Of a stretch of DNA of 21,841 nt, positions 1-9,090 are shown in pieces; positions within the stretch are counted from its first letter, which is position 1; every line of letters begins with the position of its first letter. The notes under the pieces were generated by a model that did no database searches, was not told the DNA's origin, and saw nothing but the letters and a program-made list of their open reading frames with translations. Made by a program: the position numbers and the translations under genes. This DNA is from Halieaceae bacterium. Lineage in GTDB: Bacteria; Pseudomonadota; Gammaproteobacteria; Pseudomonadales; Halieaceae. Where the stretch lies: positions 1-21,841 of the forward strand of contig JABJAS010000008.1 in NCBI GenBank assembly GCA_018666055.1, in the 5' to 3' direction.

Positions 1-638
<638 letters not shown>

Positions 639-661
639 TCATCAAACTCGCCTAGTTGAAC

Positions 662-1882
662 TTAACTTGATGTCTGGTTTGTTGCCACGAGGTGATCAGC
701 AATCAGGTTAACAATGCTTTCAGCAATTACCTGCTTTGTCGCCAAGGGCAAATAATGCGTTTTGTCCTCACCAATCAGGTGTACCGCGTTTTGGTCTGAG
801 CCAAAGGTGGTGTCGGGGTCGCTGACGTCATTCGCAACGATATAGTCCAGCCCTTTTCGGGCTCGTTTTTCCTGTGCATGAGCGATGACGTCATTGGTCT
901 CCGCCGCGAAGCCGATGATGAGGGTGGGCCGTTGTGACAGTTTTGCCACCGCAGCAATGATGTCGGGGTTCTGCACGAGCGTGATGACCCGGTCTTGCCC
1001 CTCTGCTTTTTTCAGCTTTTCTGGTGCGACCGATTCGGGCCGATAATCAGACACTGCCGCCGCACCGATAAAAATGTCGGCGTCCGGTGCACAGTGCACG
1101 GTGGCGTCATGCATTTCGAGTGCGCTGGTAACGGGCAGCACCGTGACCCGGCTGGGAGGCGCCAAGGAGACAGGACCTGTGATCAAGGTCACAGCAGCAC
1201 CGGCGTCAGCACAGGCGCGAGCCAACGCATAACCCATTTTCCCCGAGCTGTGATTACTGAGATAACGTACAGGGTCGATTGCCTCAACCGTAGGTCCTGC
1301 AGTAATCACCACTCGCTTGCCGTCCAATAAGCGCGATTCAAATTGTTCGGCTAGCGCATTTGCAATCTCGTCTGGCTCAAGAAGACGACCAGGACCCACG
1401 TCACCGCAGGCCTGCTCCCCCGCATCCGGGCCAATGATCTGAATGCCCCGACCGACGAGTTGCTCGAGGTTGCTTTGGGTCGCTTCGTTAGCCCACATTT
1501 GCTGGTTCATTGCCGGTGCCACCGCGACTGGCGCTGGTGTGGCCAGCGCCACCGTGGTCAGCAAGTCGTCTGCTCTACCCTGGGCGAGCCTCGCAATGAC
1601 GTCTGCGGTCCCGGGGGCGATCACCACCAGATCAGCCCAGCGAGCCAGTTCAATGTGGCCCATACCGGCTTCGGCCGTTTCATCCAGCAATTCGCTATGA
1701 GTCGGTTCGCCAGACAGGGCTTGCAGCGTCAGCGGCGTGATAAATTCCTTAGCGCCCCGCGACAGGATGACCCGCACAACGGCACCCTGTTTTTTGAGTA
1801 GGCGCACAAGCTCAGCGCCTTTATAAGCCGCGATACCCCCACTGATGGCCACTATAACGTGCCGCTGGTGCAACAGGCCCAT
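662..1882 (-). CDS. coaBC: Bifunctional phosphopantothenoylcysteine decarboxylase / phosphopantothenate-cysteine ligase
   Basis: Performs two consecutive steps of coenzyme A synthesis: CTP-dependent joining of phosphopantothenate to cysteine (CoaB) and FMN-dependent decarboxylation of the product (CoaC). The N-terminal flavoprotein half shows [10 protein letters not shown] near residue 13, active-site His76 in [18 protein letters not shown] around 123-130 and ACGDVGPGR with Cys159. The CoaB half begins near 190 with [15 protein letters not shown] and NHSSGKMG around 210-217. I chose the ATG at 1880-1882 because GAGGTGG precedes it at good spacing and it gives 406 aa, the E. coli length; the frame stays open another 19 codons upstream (to 1939) without family similarity. 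It is divergent from rpmB-rpmG, as in many gammaproteobacteria, and argB follows it. Confidence 0.96.
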   Translation of the reverse strand: MGLLHQRHVIVAISGGIAAYKGAELVRLLKKQGAVVRVILSRGAKEFITPLTLQALSGEPTHSELLDETAEAGMGHIELARWADLVVIAPGTADVIARLAQGRADDLLTTVALATPAPVAVAPAMNQQMWANEATQSNLEQLVGRGIQIIGPDAGEQACGDVGPGRLLEPDEIANALAEQFESRLLDGKRVVITAGPTVEAIDPVRYLSNHSSGKMGYALARACADAGAAVTLITGPVSLAPPSRVTVLPVTSALEMHDATVHCAPDADIFIGAAAVSDYRPESVAPEKLKKAEGQDRVITLVQNPDIIAAVAKLSQRPTLIIGFAAETNDVIAHAQEKRARKGLDYIVANDVSDPDTTFGSDQNAVHLIGEDKTHYLPLATKQVIAESIVNLIADHLVATNQTSS

Positions 1883-1967
1883 CGGTTCCACCTCGTTACT
1901 GACGTGCCAGCACACTAGCATTTGCAGGGGTTTTTGCACACTTCAGCGGCCTCGGTCTGCAGATAGC

Positions 1968-1996
1968 TTGCACCGCCAATGGCCCTCTGGTATAAA
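1968..1996 (+). promoter_or_regulatory. Sigma-70-type promoter for rpmB-rpmG
   Basis: TTGCAC (1968-1973) and TATAAA (1991-1996) are separated by exactly 17 bases, close to the housekeeping consensus. They lie about 35 bases upstream of rpmB in the coaBC/rpmB divergent gap. A start site near 2003 is inferred and would give a leader of under 30 bases. Confidence 0.75.
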
Positions 1997-2030
1997 ACGC
2001 GCCCTTTTGTTTATCTTCACGGGTAGTCTC

Positions 2031-2267
2031 ATGTCACGTGTCTGTCAGGTTACGGGTAAGCGTCCCGCAACCGGAAACAACGTTTCCCACGCAAAGAACC
2101 GCACCAAGCGTCGGTTCCTGCCAAATTTACACAACCACCGTTTCTGGGTGGAAAGTGAGAACCGTTTCGTCTCGTTGCGGCTCACATCTAAAGGAATGCG
2201 CATTATCGACAAGCGCGGTATTGATGTTGTGTTGGCAGAGTTGCGCGCCCGCGGCGAGAAGGTTTGA
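2031..2267 (+). CDS. rpmB: 50S ribosomal protein L28
   Basis: Structural protein of the large ribosomal subunit. The 78-residue product begins [12 protein letters not shown], and the family's basic core [13 protein letters not shown] and the [13 protein letters not shown] strand follow; length and sequence match proteobacterial L28. The start is the ATG at 2031. No strong Shine-Dalgarno is visible before it, only a weak purine stretch. It is the first gene of the rpmB-rpmG operon, driven by a near-consensus promoter at 1968-1996. The next gene starts 10 bases after its stop. Confidence 0.98.
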   Translation: MSRVCQVTGKRPATGNNVSHAKNRTKRRFLPNLHNHRFWVESENRFVSLRLTSKGMRIIDKRGIDVVLAELRARGEKV

Positions 2268-2277
2268 GGATTTAAAC

Positions 2278-2433
2278 ATGCGTGAAAAGATTCGAATGAA
2301 TTCAACGGCTGGTACGGGACACTTCTATACGACCGACAAGAACAAGCGCACCATGCCGGATAAGCTAGAAATGAAAAAGTATGATCCAGTCGCGCGCAAG
2401 CACGTGATCTACAAAGAAGCGAAAATTAAGTAA
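2278..2433 (+). CDS. rpmG: 50S ribosomal protein L33
   Basis: Small protein of the large ribosomal subunit near the E site. The 51-residue product contains [17 protein letters not shown] and ends [10 protein letters not shown], nearly identical to the E. coli protein in those parts. It has no cysteines, so it is the zinc-independent (C-minus) form. The ATG at 2278 is preceded by TGAGGA, which overlaps the rpmB stop codon, so translation is probably coupled. An intrinsic terminator follows 25 bases after the stop. Confidence 0.98.
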   Translation: MREKIRMNSTAGTGHFYTTDKNKRTMPDKLEMKKYDPVARKHVIYKEAKIK

Positions 2434-2457
2434 GTGCCATGCACGGCCTAACATTCG

Positions 2458-2484
2458 AAACCCCGGCACTTGGCCGGGGTTTTT
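2458..2484 (+). terminator. Rho-independent terminator of rpmB-rpmG
   Basis: AAACCCCGGC (2458-2467) pairs perfectly with GCCGGGGTTT (2473-2482) across a 5-base loop and runs into T5 at 2480-2484. It separates the ribosomal-protein operon from mutM, so mutM probably needs its own promoter or read-through. I could not pick out a convincing promoter in 2485-2568. Confidence 0.92.
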
Positions 2485-2568
2485 GTTTAGGTGTCAGGTT
2501 TTTATGAACCTCGTCGCCGACACGCTTCTAGCCAGCGAGGGGCGCCATCCGCGCCGCCCAAACGGAAT

Positions 2569-3378
2569 ATGCCGGAACTACCAGAGGTAGAGACCACCTG
2601 TCGGGGTATTGCTCCCCACATCACGTCGCGGGTGATTGCCCAAGTCATTGTGCGCGAGCCAAGGTTACGCTGGCCGGTGCCACCCAGGCTGAACCAGCTT
2701 TTGGCGGGGGCGCAGTTCATTGGCGTTAACAGGCGGGCAAAATATCTTCTGCTTGAAACCAATCGGGGCACGTTGATGGTCCACCTGGGTATGTCGGGTA
2801 GCTTGCGGCTGATGTTGGCTGATACGCCGCCGATGTTCCACGATCACATCGATATTGTGCTCGACAACGAATGGTGTCTGCGCTATCACGATCCGCGGCG
2901 TTTTGGCAGCTTCCACTGGTTACAAGGTGCGTCCCATCCCCTCTTGGACTCATTGGGGCCTGAGCCACTCACTGACGCGTTCAGCGGCAACTATTTATAC
3001 CAACTCTCTCGCAAGCGGCATGTGCCGATCAAACAGTTCGTCATGAATGGCAAAGTGGTTGTGGGCGTCGGCAATATCTATGCTAACGAAGCCTTATTTA
3101 TGGCGGGCATTCACCCCGCGCGGGCGGCAAGTCGCATTGCGGCGGCACGGTACGACGTGCTTGCGACCACGATTAAGCGAGTACTAGGAGAGGCCATTGA
3201 GCTTGGAGGTACCACGCTAAGAGACTTTGTCGGCGGAGATGGAGCGCCGGGTTATTTCGCGCAACAGCTCCGTGTTTATGGCCGAGGGGGACAGCCTTGC
3301 CGAGCGTGTGGCGCACCGCTGCGAGACTTACGTCAAGGTGGCAGAGCCACGGTGTTTTGCGTTAAGTGCCAGCGTTAA
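2569..3378 (+). CDS. mutM: Formamidopyrimidine-DNA glycosylase (Fpg/MutM)
   Basis: Base-excision repair enzyme that removes 8-oxoguanine and formamidopyrimidines and nicks the abasic site (beta/delta elimination). The ATG at 2569 was chosen because the mature enzyme must start with the catalytic Pro2: it reads [10 protein letters not shown], with Pro2 and Glu3 in place. An in-frame start at 2491 would add 26 residues and bury the nucleophile. Other marks are Lys58 in [25 protein letters not shown] around 160-174 (helix-two-turns-helix), and a C-terminal zinc finger with Cys244, Cys247, Cys264 and Cys267. At 269 aa it has the usual length. The Shine-Dalgarno is weak. It converges on coaD; mutM, coaD and rpmBG are also neighbours in E. 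coli. Confidence 0.97.
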   Translation: MPELPEVETTCRGIAPHITSRVIAQVIVREPRLRWPVPPRLNQLLAGAQFIGVNRRAKYLLLETNRGTLMVHLGMSGSLRLMLADTPPMFHDHIDIVLDNEWCLRYHDPRRFGSFHWLQGASHPLLDSLGPEPLTDAFSGNYLYQLSRKRHVPIKQFVMNGKVVVGVGNIYANEALFMAGIHPARAASRIAAARYDVLATTIKRVLGEAIELGGTTLRDFVGGDGAPGYFAQQLRVYGRGGQPCRACGAPLRDLRQGGRATVFCVKCQR

Positions 3379-3422
3379 TCTCGCGGTTGCTGAATACTAC
3401 CGAGTGACGCTGGGAGAGATTG

Positions 3423-3914
<492 letters not shown>

Positions 3915-3973
3915 CTATTATGCTGAATCGCCAGCCTACACAACTCTAGAGAGGCGAACAAACGCCGAGCATC

Positions 3974-4555
3974 TTATGCCGACCGAAATCTCAGAAGACG
4001 GAAGCACACGTCACCCGCCGTCTTTTCTCGGTAGATCTCATAGTGCTGCTCGGGGACTGTTTCGGGTGCCGAGCGCCGCGTTTCAAAGTACACCAGGCCG
4101 TCTTGTCGAAGGCACTGTGAGGCGGCAAGGCAGCTGAGGAGGCGATTGCCCAGACCCGCCTCAAAGGGAGGGTCGACAAAGACAATGTCCCATCGCGCGT
4201 CCCCGTTAACCACAGTGTCTGCTTCGCATGTGCGTAGCGTCGCCCGATCAGCGGCACCCAATGAGCAGAGGTTTTGTTCAATGGCATCAATGGCCTGCTG
4301 ATCAGTATCCACGAAGTCGCAGCGCTGAGCGCCGCGGGATAGCGCCTCGATACCCAGAGCGCCTGATCCGGCGCATAAGTCGAGGCATTGGGCGTCCCTC
4401 ACCATAGGGGCGAGCCAGTTGAACAAAGTTTCTCGGACTCGATCAGTGGTGGGCCTAAGGCTTCTTTTACTCGGGAAGCTGAGCTTGCGCCCGCGCCAAT
4501 CCCCACCGATGACACGAAGTTGTGGTTGACCCAGTGGGCGGTCACGTTGACTCAT
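3974..4555 (-). CDS. rsmD: 16S rRNA (guanine966-N2)-methyltransferase
   Basis: SAM-dependent methylase of G966 in small-subunit rRNA. The 193-residue protein has the family N-terminus RVIGGDWRGRKLSFP (14-28) and LRPTTDRVRETLFNWL (33-48), the SAM-binding DLCAGSGALG from residue 59, and catalytic motif DPPF at 128-131. The ATG at 4553-4555 has GAGGTG at good spacing. It is divergent from ftsY across 98 bases, the standard rsmD/ftsYEX arrangement of gammaproteobacteria. Confidence 0.96.
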   Translation of the reverse strand: MSQRDRPLGQPQLRVIGGDWRGRKLSFPSKRSLRPTTDRVRETLFNWLAPMVRDAQCLDLCAGSGALGIEALSRGAQRCDFVDTDQQAIDAIEQNLCSLGAADRATLRTCEADTVVNGDARWDIVFVDPPFEAGLGNRLLSCLAASQCLRQDGLVYFETRRSAPETVPEQHYEIYREKTAGDVCFRLLRFRSA

Positions 4556-4653
4556 GCTGGCACCTCATTATTGGAATGCTAGACTATCTCTGCGGCAGTA
4601 TCGAGAGCGTCTCCACTGCCTAGCCAGGCCCTCCCAAGTGAGAAAGATAAATC

Positions 4654-5757
4654 ATGAAGCTATTCAAACGTCGCGCCAAGACTGAGTCTGGGTCTCAACC
4701 CAAGGATCAGGAAGTCGTGGTGGACGAGCAGCCCTCGGAGGCTGCCGCAGTGCTTGCAGTGCCGCAGGATGGCTTAGCAGCGAGCGACTCCTCGGTTGCG
4801 GCGGATGATCGCGGCGTGCTGCCTGCCAAGTCTGCAGAGCCCGGCATGTTTGAGCGGTTACGAGCTGGGTTAGGCCGCAGTCGGAGCCAGCTATCAGAGG
4901 GTTTGGCCAGTCTCGTTTTGGGGAAAAAGCAGCTTGATCCGGCTTTGTTGGAGGCGCTTGAAGAGCAGTTGATTATGGCTGACCTGGGCCTTGAGACTTC
5001 AGCGCGCGTGCTTGAGCTATTGCGTCAGCGTCTTGATCGGAAATCGCTGTCTGCCTCGGAAACGGTGATGACGGCATTAAAAGCGACCCTGGTGGAATTG
5101 CTGATTGATCAAGAGCTGCCGTTGAAAACAGAGGGCCATCGTCCTTTTGTGATCCTCGTTGTGGGGGTCAACGGTGCGGGGAAAACAACAACCATTGGCA
5201 AGCTGGCTCATCGATATCAGCAGGAGGGCCGCAGTGTCATGCTGGCTGCGGGTGATACTTTTCGAGCCGCCGCGGTTGAGCAGCTCGAGGCTTGGGGTCA
5301 GCGACACGATGTCCCGGTAGTTGCGCAGCACACAGGTGCCGATAGCGCATCGGTGCTCTACGATGCACTTCAAGCGGCCACCGCAAGAGGCGTCGATGTT
5401 TTGATCGCGGATACGGCGGGCCGCTTACAGAATAAATCTCATCTTATGGATGAGTTGGCCAAAGTGGTCAGGGTCATGCGCAAGCAAAACTCTGCGGTGC
5501 CACACGAAACACTTTTAGTGCTGGATGCGGGAACGGGTCAGAATGCAGTTTCGCAGGCGCTAGAATTCGATCAGAAAATTGGCATTACGGGGGTCGCTGT
5601 GACAAAGCTGGATGGCACTGCCAGAGGTGGCGTGCTGTTTGCGATCGCGAACAAACTGAAGCGACCGATCCGCTTTATCGGCATCGGCGAGAAGGCGGAG
5701 GATTTGCGGGACTTTTCGGCTCAAGATTTCGTTGATGGATTGCTAGATGACCAATAG
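4654..5757 (+). CDS. ftsY: Signal recognition particle receptor FtsY
   Basis: GTPase that receives SRP-ribosome complexes at the inner membrane and hands them to SecYEG. The 367-residue protein has a basic start (MKLFKRRAK), an Ala/acid-rich A domain to about residue 60 with no predicted structure, an N domain from about 65 to 160 and the G domain after it. Visible motifs are GVNGAGKTTT at 171-180 (G1), DTFRAAAVEQL at 201-211, DTAGR at 253-257 and TKLDGTARGG at 317-326. The acidic A domain is shorter than in E. coli, as is common outside enterics. The ATG at 4654 follows GTGAGAAAG. It is first in ftsY-ftsE-ftsX-rpoH; the ftsE start is 12 bases after its stop. Confidence 0.97.
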   Translation: MKLFKRRAKTESGSQPKDQEVVVDEQPSEAAAVLAVPQDGLAASDSSVAADDRGVLPAKSAEPGMFERLRAGLGRSRSQLSEGLASLVLGKKQLDPALLEALEEQLIMADLGLETSARVLELLRQRLDRKSLSASETVMTALKATLVELLIDQELPLKTEGHRPFVILVVGVNGAGKTTTIGKLAHRYQQEGRSVMLAAGDTFRAAAVEQLEAWGQRHDVPVVAQHTGADSASVLYDALQAATARGVDVLIADTAGRLQNKSHLMDELAKVVRVMRKQNSAVPHETLLVLDAGTGQNAVSQALEFDQKIGITGVAVTKLDGTARGGVLFAIANKLKRPIRFIGIGEKAEDLRDFSAQDFVDGLLDDQ

Positions 5758-5769
5758 TGGGCAGTGCTG

Positions 5770-6432
5770 ATGATTGAATTCGACCGCGTTAGCCGTCGGT
5801 TTGGGCAACAGGATGCACTGCGGAATCTGAATTTACAGATCGATAACGGTGAAATGGCGTTGTTGACCGGCCACTCTGGGGCTGGCAAAAGTACGTTATT
5901 GCGCCTTTTGTTACTACTGGATAGGCCCACTGGCGGTCAGATTCTTGTCGATGGGCAATCTACCCAACAGATTCAGGGGAATGCGGTAGGGCATTATCGG
6001 CGTCGGTTTGGTGTGGTATTTCAAGAACACCGACTTCTATTCGACCGCAACGTTCGTGACAATATTTCCTTACCGCTTGAAATTGCAGGATTTTCTCCCA
6101 AAGACGCGAATCGAAGAGTGCGAGCGGCGCTAGATAAGGTGGGCCTGTTATCGAAAGAGCGAGCGGATCCAAATGGGCTTTCCGGCGGGGAGCAACAGCG
6201 GGTAGCGATTGCGCGCGCGGTGGTGGCGCGGCCAGAGTTTTTGATTGCAGATGAGCCCACGGGGAACCTCGATCCAGCGCTCTCAGCAGAAATCATGGCG
6301 TTGTTTGAAGCCTTTAACCAAGTGGGTGTCACCGTATTGGTGGCGACGCATGATGCGTCACTGATTGCGCGATCAGACCATCGTTTGATGACGCTTGCAG
6401 CGGGACAATTCATTCAGGCCGAGGCAGCGTGA
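5770..6432 (+). CDS. ftsE: Cell division ATP-binding protein FtsE
   Basis: ABC ATPase that with FtsX sits at the division ring and activates periplasmic septal amidases through EnvC-type partners (family knowledge). In the 220-residue product I see Walker A GHSGAGKS (34-41), Q-loop Gln85, signature LSGGEQQR (137-144), Walker B FLIADE (157-162) and H-loop His194. The ATG at 5770 gives the usual MIEFDRVS opening; a GTG two codons upstream (5764) is possible, and neither has a strong Shine-Dalgarno. Its stop overlaps the ftsX start in GTGA. Confidence 0.96.
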   Translation: MIEFDRVSRRFGQQDALRNLNLQIDNGEMALLTGHSGAGKSTLLRLLLLLDRPTGGQILVDGQSTQQIQGNAVGHYRRRFGVVFQEHRLLFDRNVRDNISLPLEIAGFSPKDANRRVRAALDKVGLLSKERADPNGLSGGEQQRVAIARAVVARPEFLIADEPTGNLDPALSAEIMALFEAFNQVGVTVLVATHDASLIARSDHRLMTLAAGQFIQAEAA

Positions 6433-7391
6433 CGCGGGCCCAAAAGCGAGACCAGGCGCGCTCGGCCCCCTGGGCGGCTTGGCGTGCACAGCATCGTGCT
6501 GCCGCTAACAATAGTTGGCAAAAATTAGCTGTGCAGCCCGTCGTGACGGGGGTCACGTGGTTGGTGATTGCCATTTCATTGGCATTACCTAGCACACTGC
6601 TGCTTACCCTAGACAACCTGAGTGCCGTTACGGGGGGGGTTGATCGACCGCCCCAACTATCGGTGTTATTAACCGGTGAGAGTGAGTTTCCGGTGGCTGA
6701 AGAATTACAGCGGACCTTGAACGCCTGGCCGGAGATTGATGATGTTGTGTTGCTGGATCGAGAGCGGGCCCTGTCTCAGTTCATTCAGCAAACCGATTTG
6801 GCGGCAGTGGTGAGGTCACTGGCACGCAACCCGCTACCCCATACCTTAATTGTGATCCCGATGTCTGCCACGTCAGAGGTCGCGATGACTGAGTTGGGTC
6901 AGCGCGTGCAGACGCTGTCGGGTATTGATCGAGTGATCGTGGATACGCGCTGGGTCTCGCGCTTAGAGACCGCTCTGCAGGCGGGATGGCGTTGGGTAGT
7001 GGCGTTAGGCACGGTGATGCTGATGGGAGCGGTATTGGTGTTGGGTAACACCTTGCGATTGGCGATCGAAGCTCGCAAAGACGAGATCTTGGTGGTGCAT
7101 CTTATTGGTGGTTCACCGGCATTTGCGCGAAGGCCGTTTTTATACCTAGGCCTGTGGTACGGCGTGGGCGGGGGCCTTGTTGCTGCGTTATTGCTAATGA
7201 TGATGACGTGGTGGATGGCAGGACCGGTGAACACGCTTTTTTTGTTGTACGAGAGCCCCTTAAGAATGCGCGCACCGGGCGCGTTTTACCCGGTGAGCCT
7301 GATAGTGCTGGGTGGATCCCTCGGATTATTGAGTGCTCGGCTGGCCGCAGAGCGTTATTTTCGGCAGTTGGTGTCTCAGGCCGCTTCGTAA
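6429..7391 (+). CDS. ftsX: Cell division protein FtsX
   Basis: Permease-like membrane partner of FtsE that passes the ATPase signal to periplasmic hydrolase activators. The 320 residues start with a basic cytoplasmic tail, then four hydrophobic segments at about 37-60, 187-207, 236-262 and 287-305. A large periplasmic domain (about 61-186, including VLLTGESEFP) lies between the first two. This is the FtsX topology. The start is a GTG at 6429 within GTGA, shared with the ftsE stop, so translation is coupled. An eight-G tract at 6632-6639 does not disturb the frame. rpoH follows after a 78-base gap holding a CIRCE operator. Confidence 0.95.
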   Translation: MTRAQKRDQARSAPWAAWRAQHRAAANNSWQKLAVQPVVTGVTWLVIAISLALPSTLLLTLDNLSAVTGGVDRPPQLSVLLTGESEFPVAEELQRTLNAWPEIDDVVLLDRERALSQFIQQTDLAAVVRSLARNPLPHTLIVIPMSATSEVAMTELGQRVQTLSGIDRVIVDTRWVSRLETALQAGWRWVVALGTVMLMGAVLVLGNTLRLAIEARKDEILVVHLIGGSPAFARRPFLYLGLWYGVGGGLVAALLLMMMTWWMAGPVNTLFLLYESPLRMRAPGAFYPVSLIVLGGSLGLLSARLAAERYFRQLVSQAAS

Positions 7392-7410
7392 AATCGGTAA
7401 TTTTTTGGGT

Positions 7411-7437
7411 TTAGCACTCTCGGGGTGAGAGTGCTAA
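7411..7437. promoter_or_regulatory. CIRCE operator (HrcA-binding inverted repeat) upstream of rpoH
   Basis: TTAGCACTC (7411-7419), nine bases, then GAGTGCTAA (7429-7437): an exact match to the CIRCE consensus TTAGCACTC-N9-GAGTGCTAA. The symmetry extends one more T/A pair outward. CIRCE is the operator of the heat-shock repressor HrcA, usually found before groESL or hrcA-grpE-dnaK. Here it lies in the ftsX-rpoH gap, 32 bases before the rpoH ATG. TAAAAT occurs both upstream (7389-7394) and at its right edge (7435-7440) as weak -10 candidates. HrcA repression of rpoH is inferred; no hrcA is in the window. Confidence 0.88.
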
Positions 7438-7449
7438 AATGTGCCCGTG

Positions 7450-7464
7450 AGCCTATAGGAGGCT
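7450..7464 (+). promoter_or_regulatory. Strong rpoH Shine-Dalgarno inside a small hairpin
   Basis: AGGAGG at 7457-7462 sits seven bases before the ATG at 7470 and decides the start. AGCCT (7450-7454) can pair with AGGCT (7460-7464) around loop ATAGG, covering half of the ribosome binding site. That a five-pair stem acts as a heat-melting switch is speculative. Confidence 0.5.
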
Positions 7465-7469
7465 GGGAA

Positions 7470-8345
7470 ATGACTGAGACAAAGCGAGCACTAGCCGTGC
7501 CCAACAGCGCCGTACTGAATATGGCGCCAGGCGCCAATTTGTCAGCGTACGTGCAGGCCGTCAGTGGCATTGCACTGCTGTCTCCAGAGCGCGAGAAAGA
7601 ATTGGCTGAGCGTCTTTTTTATGATGAATCCGTTGACTCTGCGCGAGAGTTAGTACTCGCTCACTTGCGTTTTGTGGTGCACATCGCGCGTAGTTATTCT
7701 GGTTATGGTCTTGCCGAGGCGGATCTGATTCAGGAAGGTAACGTTGGCCTGATGAAAGCGGTCAAGCGTTTTGATCCGACCAAAGGCGTGCGGCTCGTAT
7801 CCTTCGCGGTACACTGGATTAAAGCAGAGATGCATGAGTATATTTTGCGTAACTGGCGCATCGTCAAGGTGGCAACGACCAAGGCCCAGCGTAAGTTATT
7901 TTTCAATCTGCGCAGTCAGAAAAAAACGCTTGATTGGCTTTCTGCCGAGGAAACGCGGGCGATTGCGGCTGATCTAGGCGTCGATGTGACTGAAGTCACG
8001 CGCATGGAAGGCCGTCTAACCAGTCGCGATGTGGCATTTGATGCGCCGACGGACAGTGATGATGAGGATACGTGGCAGGCCCCGCAACACTTTCTAAAAG
8101 ATGAGCAAGCGGATCCCGGTCAGCTCGTCGAGGCCGCGGAGTTTGCTGAGGACGGTGCCGCCCGGCTTCATGTGGCGCTGACGGATCTCGATGGCCGTAG
8201 TCGAGACATCTTGGAGCGACGCTGGTTGGTCGACGACAAGGCGACACTGCATGAGTTGGCAGCCGAATATGACGTATCAGCGGAGCGGATTCGGCAGCTG
8301 GAAGCCAATGCATTGAAGAAACTGCGCACCGCACTGGTCGCGTAA
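7470..8345 (+). CDS. rpoH: RNA polymerase heat-shock sigma factor sigma-32
   Basis: Directs RNA polymerase to heat-shock promoters (chaperones, proteases). The 291-residue product has region 2 with LAEADLIQEGNVGLMKAVKRF (81-101) and FAVHWIKAEMHEYILRNWR (112-130), then the diagnostic RpoH box QRKLFFNLR at 140-148, and a region 4.2 helix-turn-helix around 257-279 (TLHELAAEYDVSAERIRQLE). Length is close to the E. coli 284 aa. The ATG at 7470 follows AGGAGG; an in-frame GTG at 7425 lies inside the CIRCE repeat and is rejected. Placement after ftsYEX is conserved. Control may combine read-through from ftsX with an HrcA-regulated local promoter. Confidence 0.97.
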   Translation: MTETKRALAVPNSAVLNMAPGANLSAYVQAVSGIALLSPEREKELAERLFYDESVDSARELVLAHLRFVVHIARSYSGYGLAEADLIQEGNVGLMKAVKRFDPTKGVRLVSFAVHWIKAEMHEYILRNWRIVKVATTKAQRKLFFNLRSQKKTLDWLSAEETRAIAADLGVDVTEVTRMEGRLTSRDVAFDAPTDSDDEDTWQAPQHFLKDEQADPGQLVEAAEFAEDGAARLHVALTDLDGRSRDILERRWLVDDKATLHELAAEYDVSAERIRQLEANALKKLRTALVA

Positions 8346-8368
8346 GTTCTTCACTCAGTCCGCCTCTC

Positions 8369-9061
8369 GTGGTATCCCCAGAGCGCTTAGTCGCGAATCG
8401 GATTCGCAGTTTTGTGATGCGTGCTGGGCGCATGACGCCAAGTCAGCAGCGCGGTTGGGAAGAGGGCTTTCCCCAATTGGGTCTTGCGGTGGATGCCGGA
8501 TTACTGGATTGGGATACGACCTTTGGTTTTGCCGGCAGACGGGTGGTCGAAGTGGGTTTTGGTATGGGAGATAGTCTCCTGCAAATGGCCGAGGCCGAGG
8601 CCACCTCACAATTCCTTGGTATTGAGGTCCACCGCCCAGGTGTGGGCCGCCTTTTGGCGCAGACGCTGACGGCGAAAGTCGATAATCTGCGTGTTTACGC
8701 GGAAGATGCGGTTGACGTGTTAACGCGCTGCTTAGCGCCTGACTCGGTTGACGCATTCCACGTATTTTTCCCCGATCCCTGGCATAAAAAAAAGCATCAC
8801 AAGCGCCGGTTGATTCAAACTGACCTGGTAAGCCAGCTATCAGAGCGACTTCGTCCGGGCGGTTACGTGCATCTTGCAACGGACTGGGAGCCCTATGTTG
8901 AGCATATGTTCGACGTGCTGGAGGCTGAGCCTACTTTGCTCAACACTCATGGTCCTCGCGTGGCGGTCTCAAGACCTGACTATCGTCCCTTAACGAAATT
9001 TGAGGCCCGCGGGGAGCGCTTGGGACATGGCGTATGGGATCTGATGTATCACCGCCAATGA
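8369..9061 (+). CDS. trmB: tRNA (guanine46-N7)-methyltransferase
   Basis: SAM-dependent methylase forming m7G46 in the tRNA variable loop. The 230-residue product shows RIRSFVMRAGRMT near the N-terminus (11-23), SAM-binding EVGFGMGD at 61-68, the family hallmark FFPDPWHKKKHHKRR at 133-147 and TDWEPYVEHM further on. The start is taken as the GTG at 8369, just upstream of the conserved RIRSFV; no other start lies between the rpoH stop and that motif, and no clear Shine-Dalgarno is seen. It lies 23 bases after rpoH, so it may be carried on the same message. In Pseudomonas trmB sits beside the yggT-hemW cluster, as here, convergent with hemW. Confidence 0.95.
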   Translation: MVSPERLVANRIRSFVMRAGRMTPSQQRGWEEGFPQLGLAVDAGLLDWDTTFGFAGRRVVEVGFGMGDSLLQMAEAEATSQFLGIEVHRPGVGRLLAQTLTAKVDNLRVYAEDAVDVLTRCLAPDSVDAFHVFFPDPWHKKKHHKRRLIQTDLVSQLSERLRPGGYVHLATDWEPYVEHMFDVLEAEPTLLNTHGPRVAVSRPDYRPLTKFEARGERLGHGVWDLMYHRQ

Positions 9062-9090
9062 CTGGCGGCAATCATCGCACCGCATCCACG

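Noticed and set aside
2491..2568. In-frame 26-residue N-terminal extension of mutM
   Set aside because: MutM needs Pro2 as its free N-terminal nucleophile, so translation must start at 2569.
4556..4653. Possible promoters in the rsmD/ftsY divergent gap
   Set aside because: Hexamers such as TTGGAA and TATCTC are present, but no pair has acceptable spacing and match, so I call none.
6632..6639. Eight-G tract in ftsX, and similar tracts in gshB (17790-17797, G8) and trmB (8786-8793, A8), as possible phase-variable switches
   Set aside because: All are in frame in essential or housekeeping genes, none is near a start codon, and tracts of this length occur by chance. They are places for sequencing slips but not evidence of phase variation.
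7425..7469. Upstream GTG start extending rpoH by 15 codons
   Set aside because: It begins inside the CIRCE repeat, has no Shine-Dalgarno, and the ATG at 7470 has a perfect AGGAGG.
8355..8879. 174-codon minus-strand open frame
   Set aside because: It lies wholly antisense to trmB and its proline/arginine-rich product has no recognisable domain.
9062..9090. Possible terminators in the convergent gaps trmB/hemW, mutM/coaD and hydrolase/rsmE
   Set aside because: I found no stem followed by a T-run in any of these short gaps.
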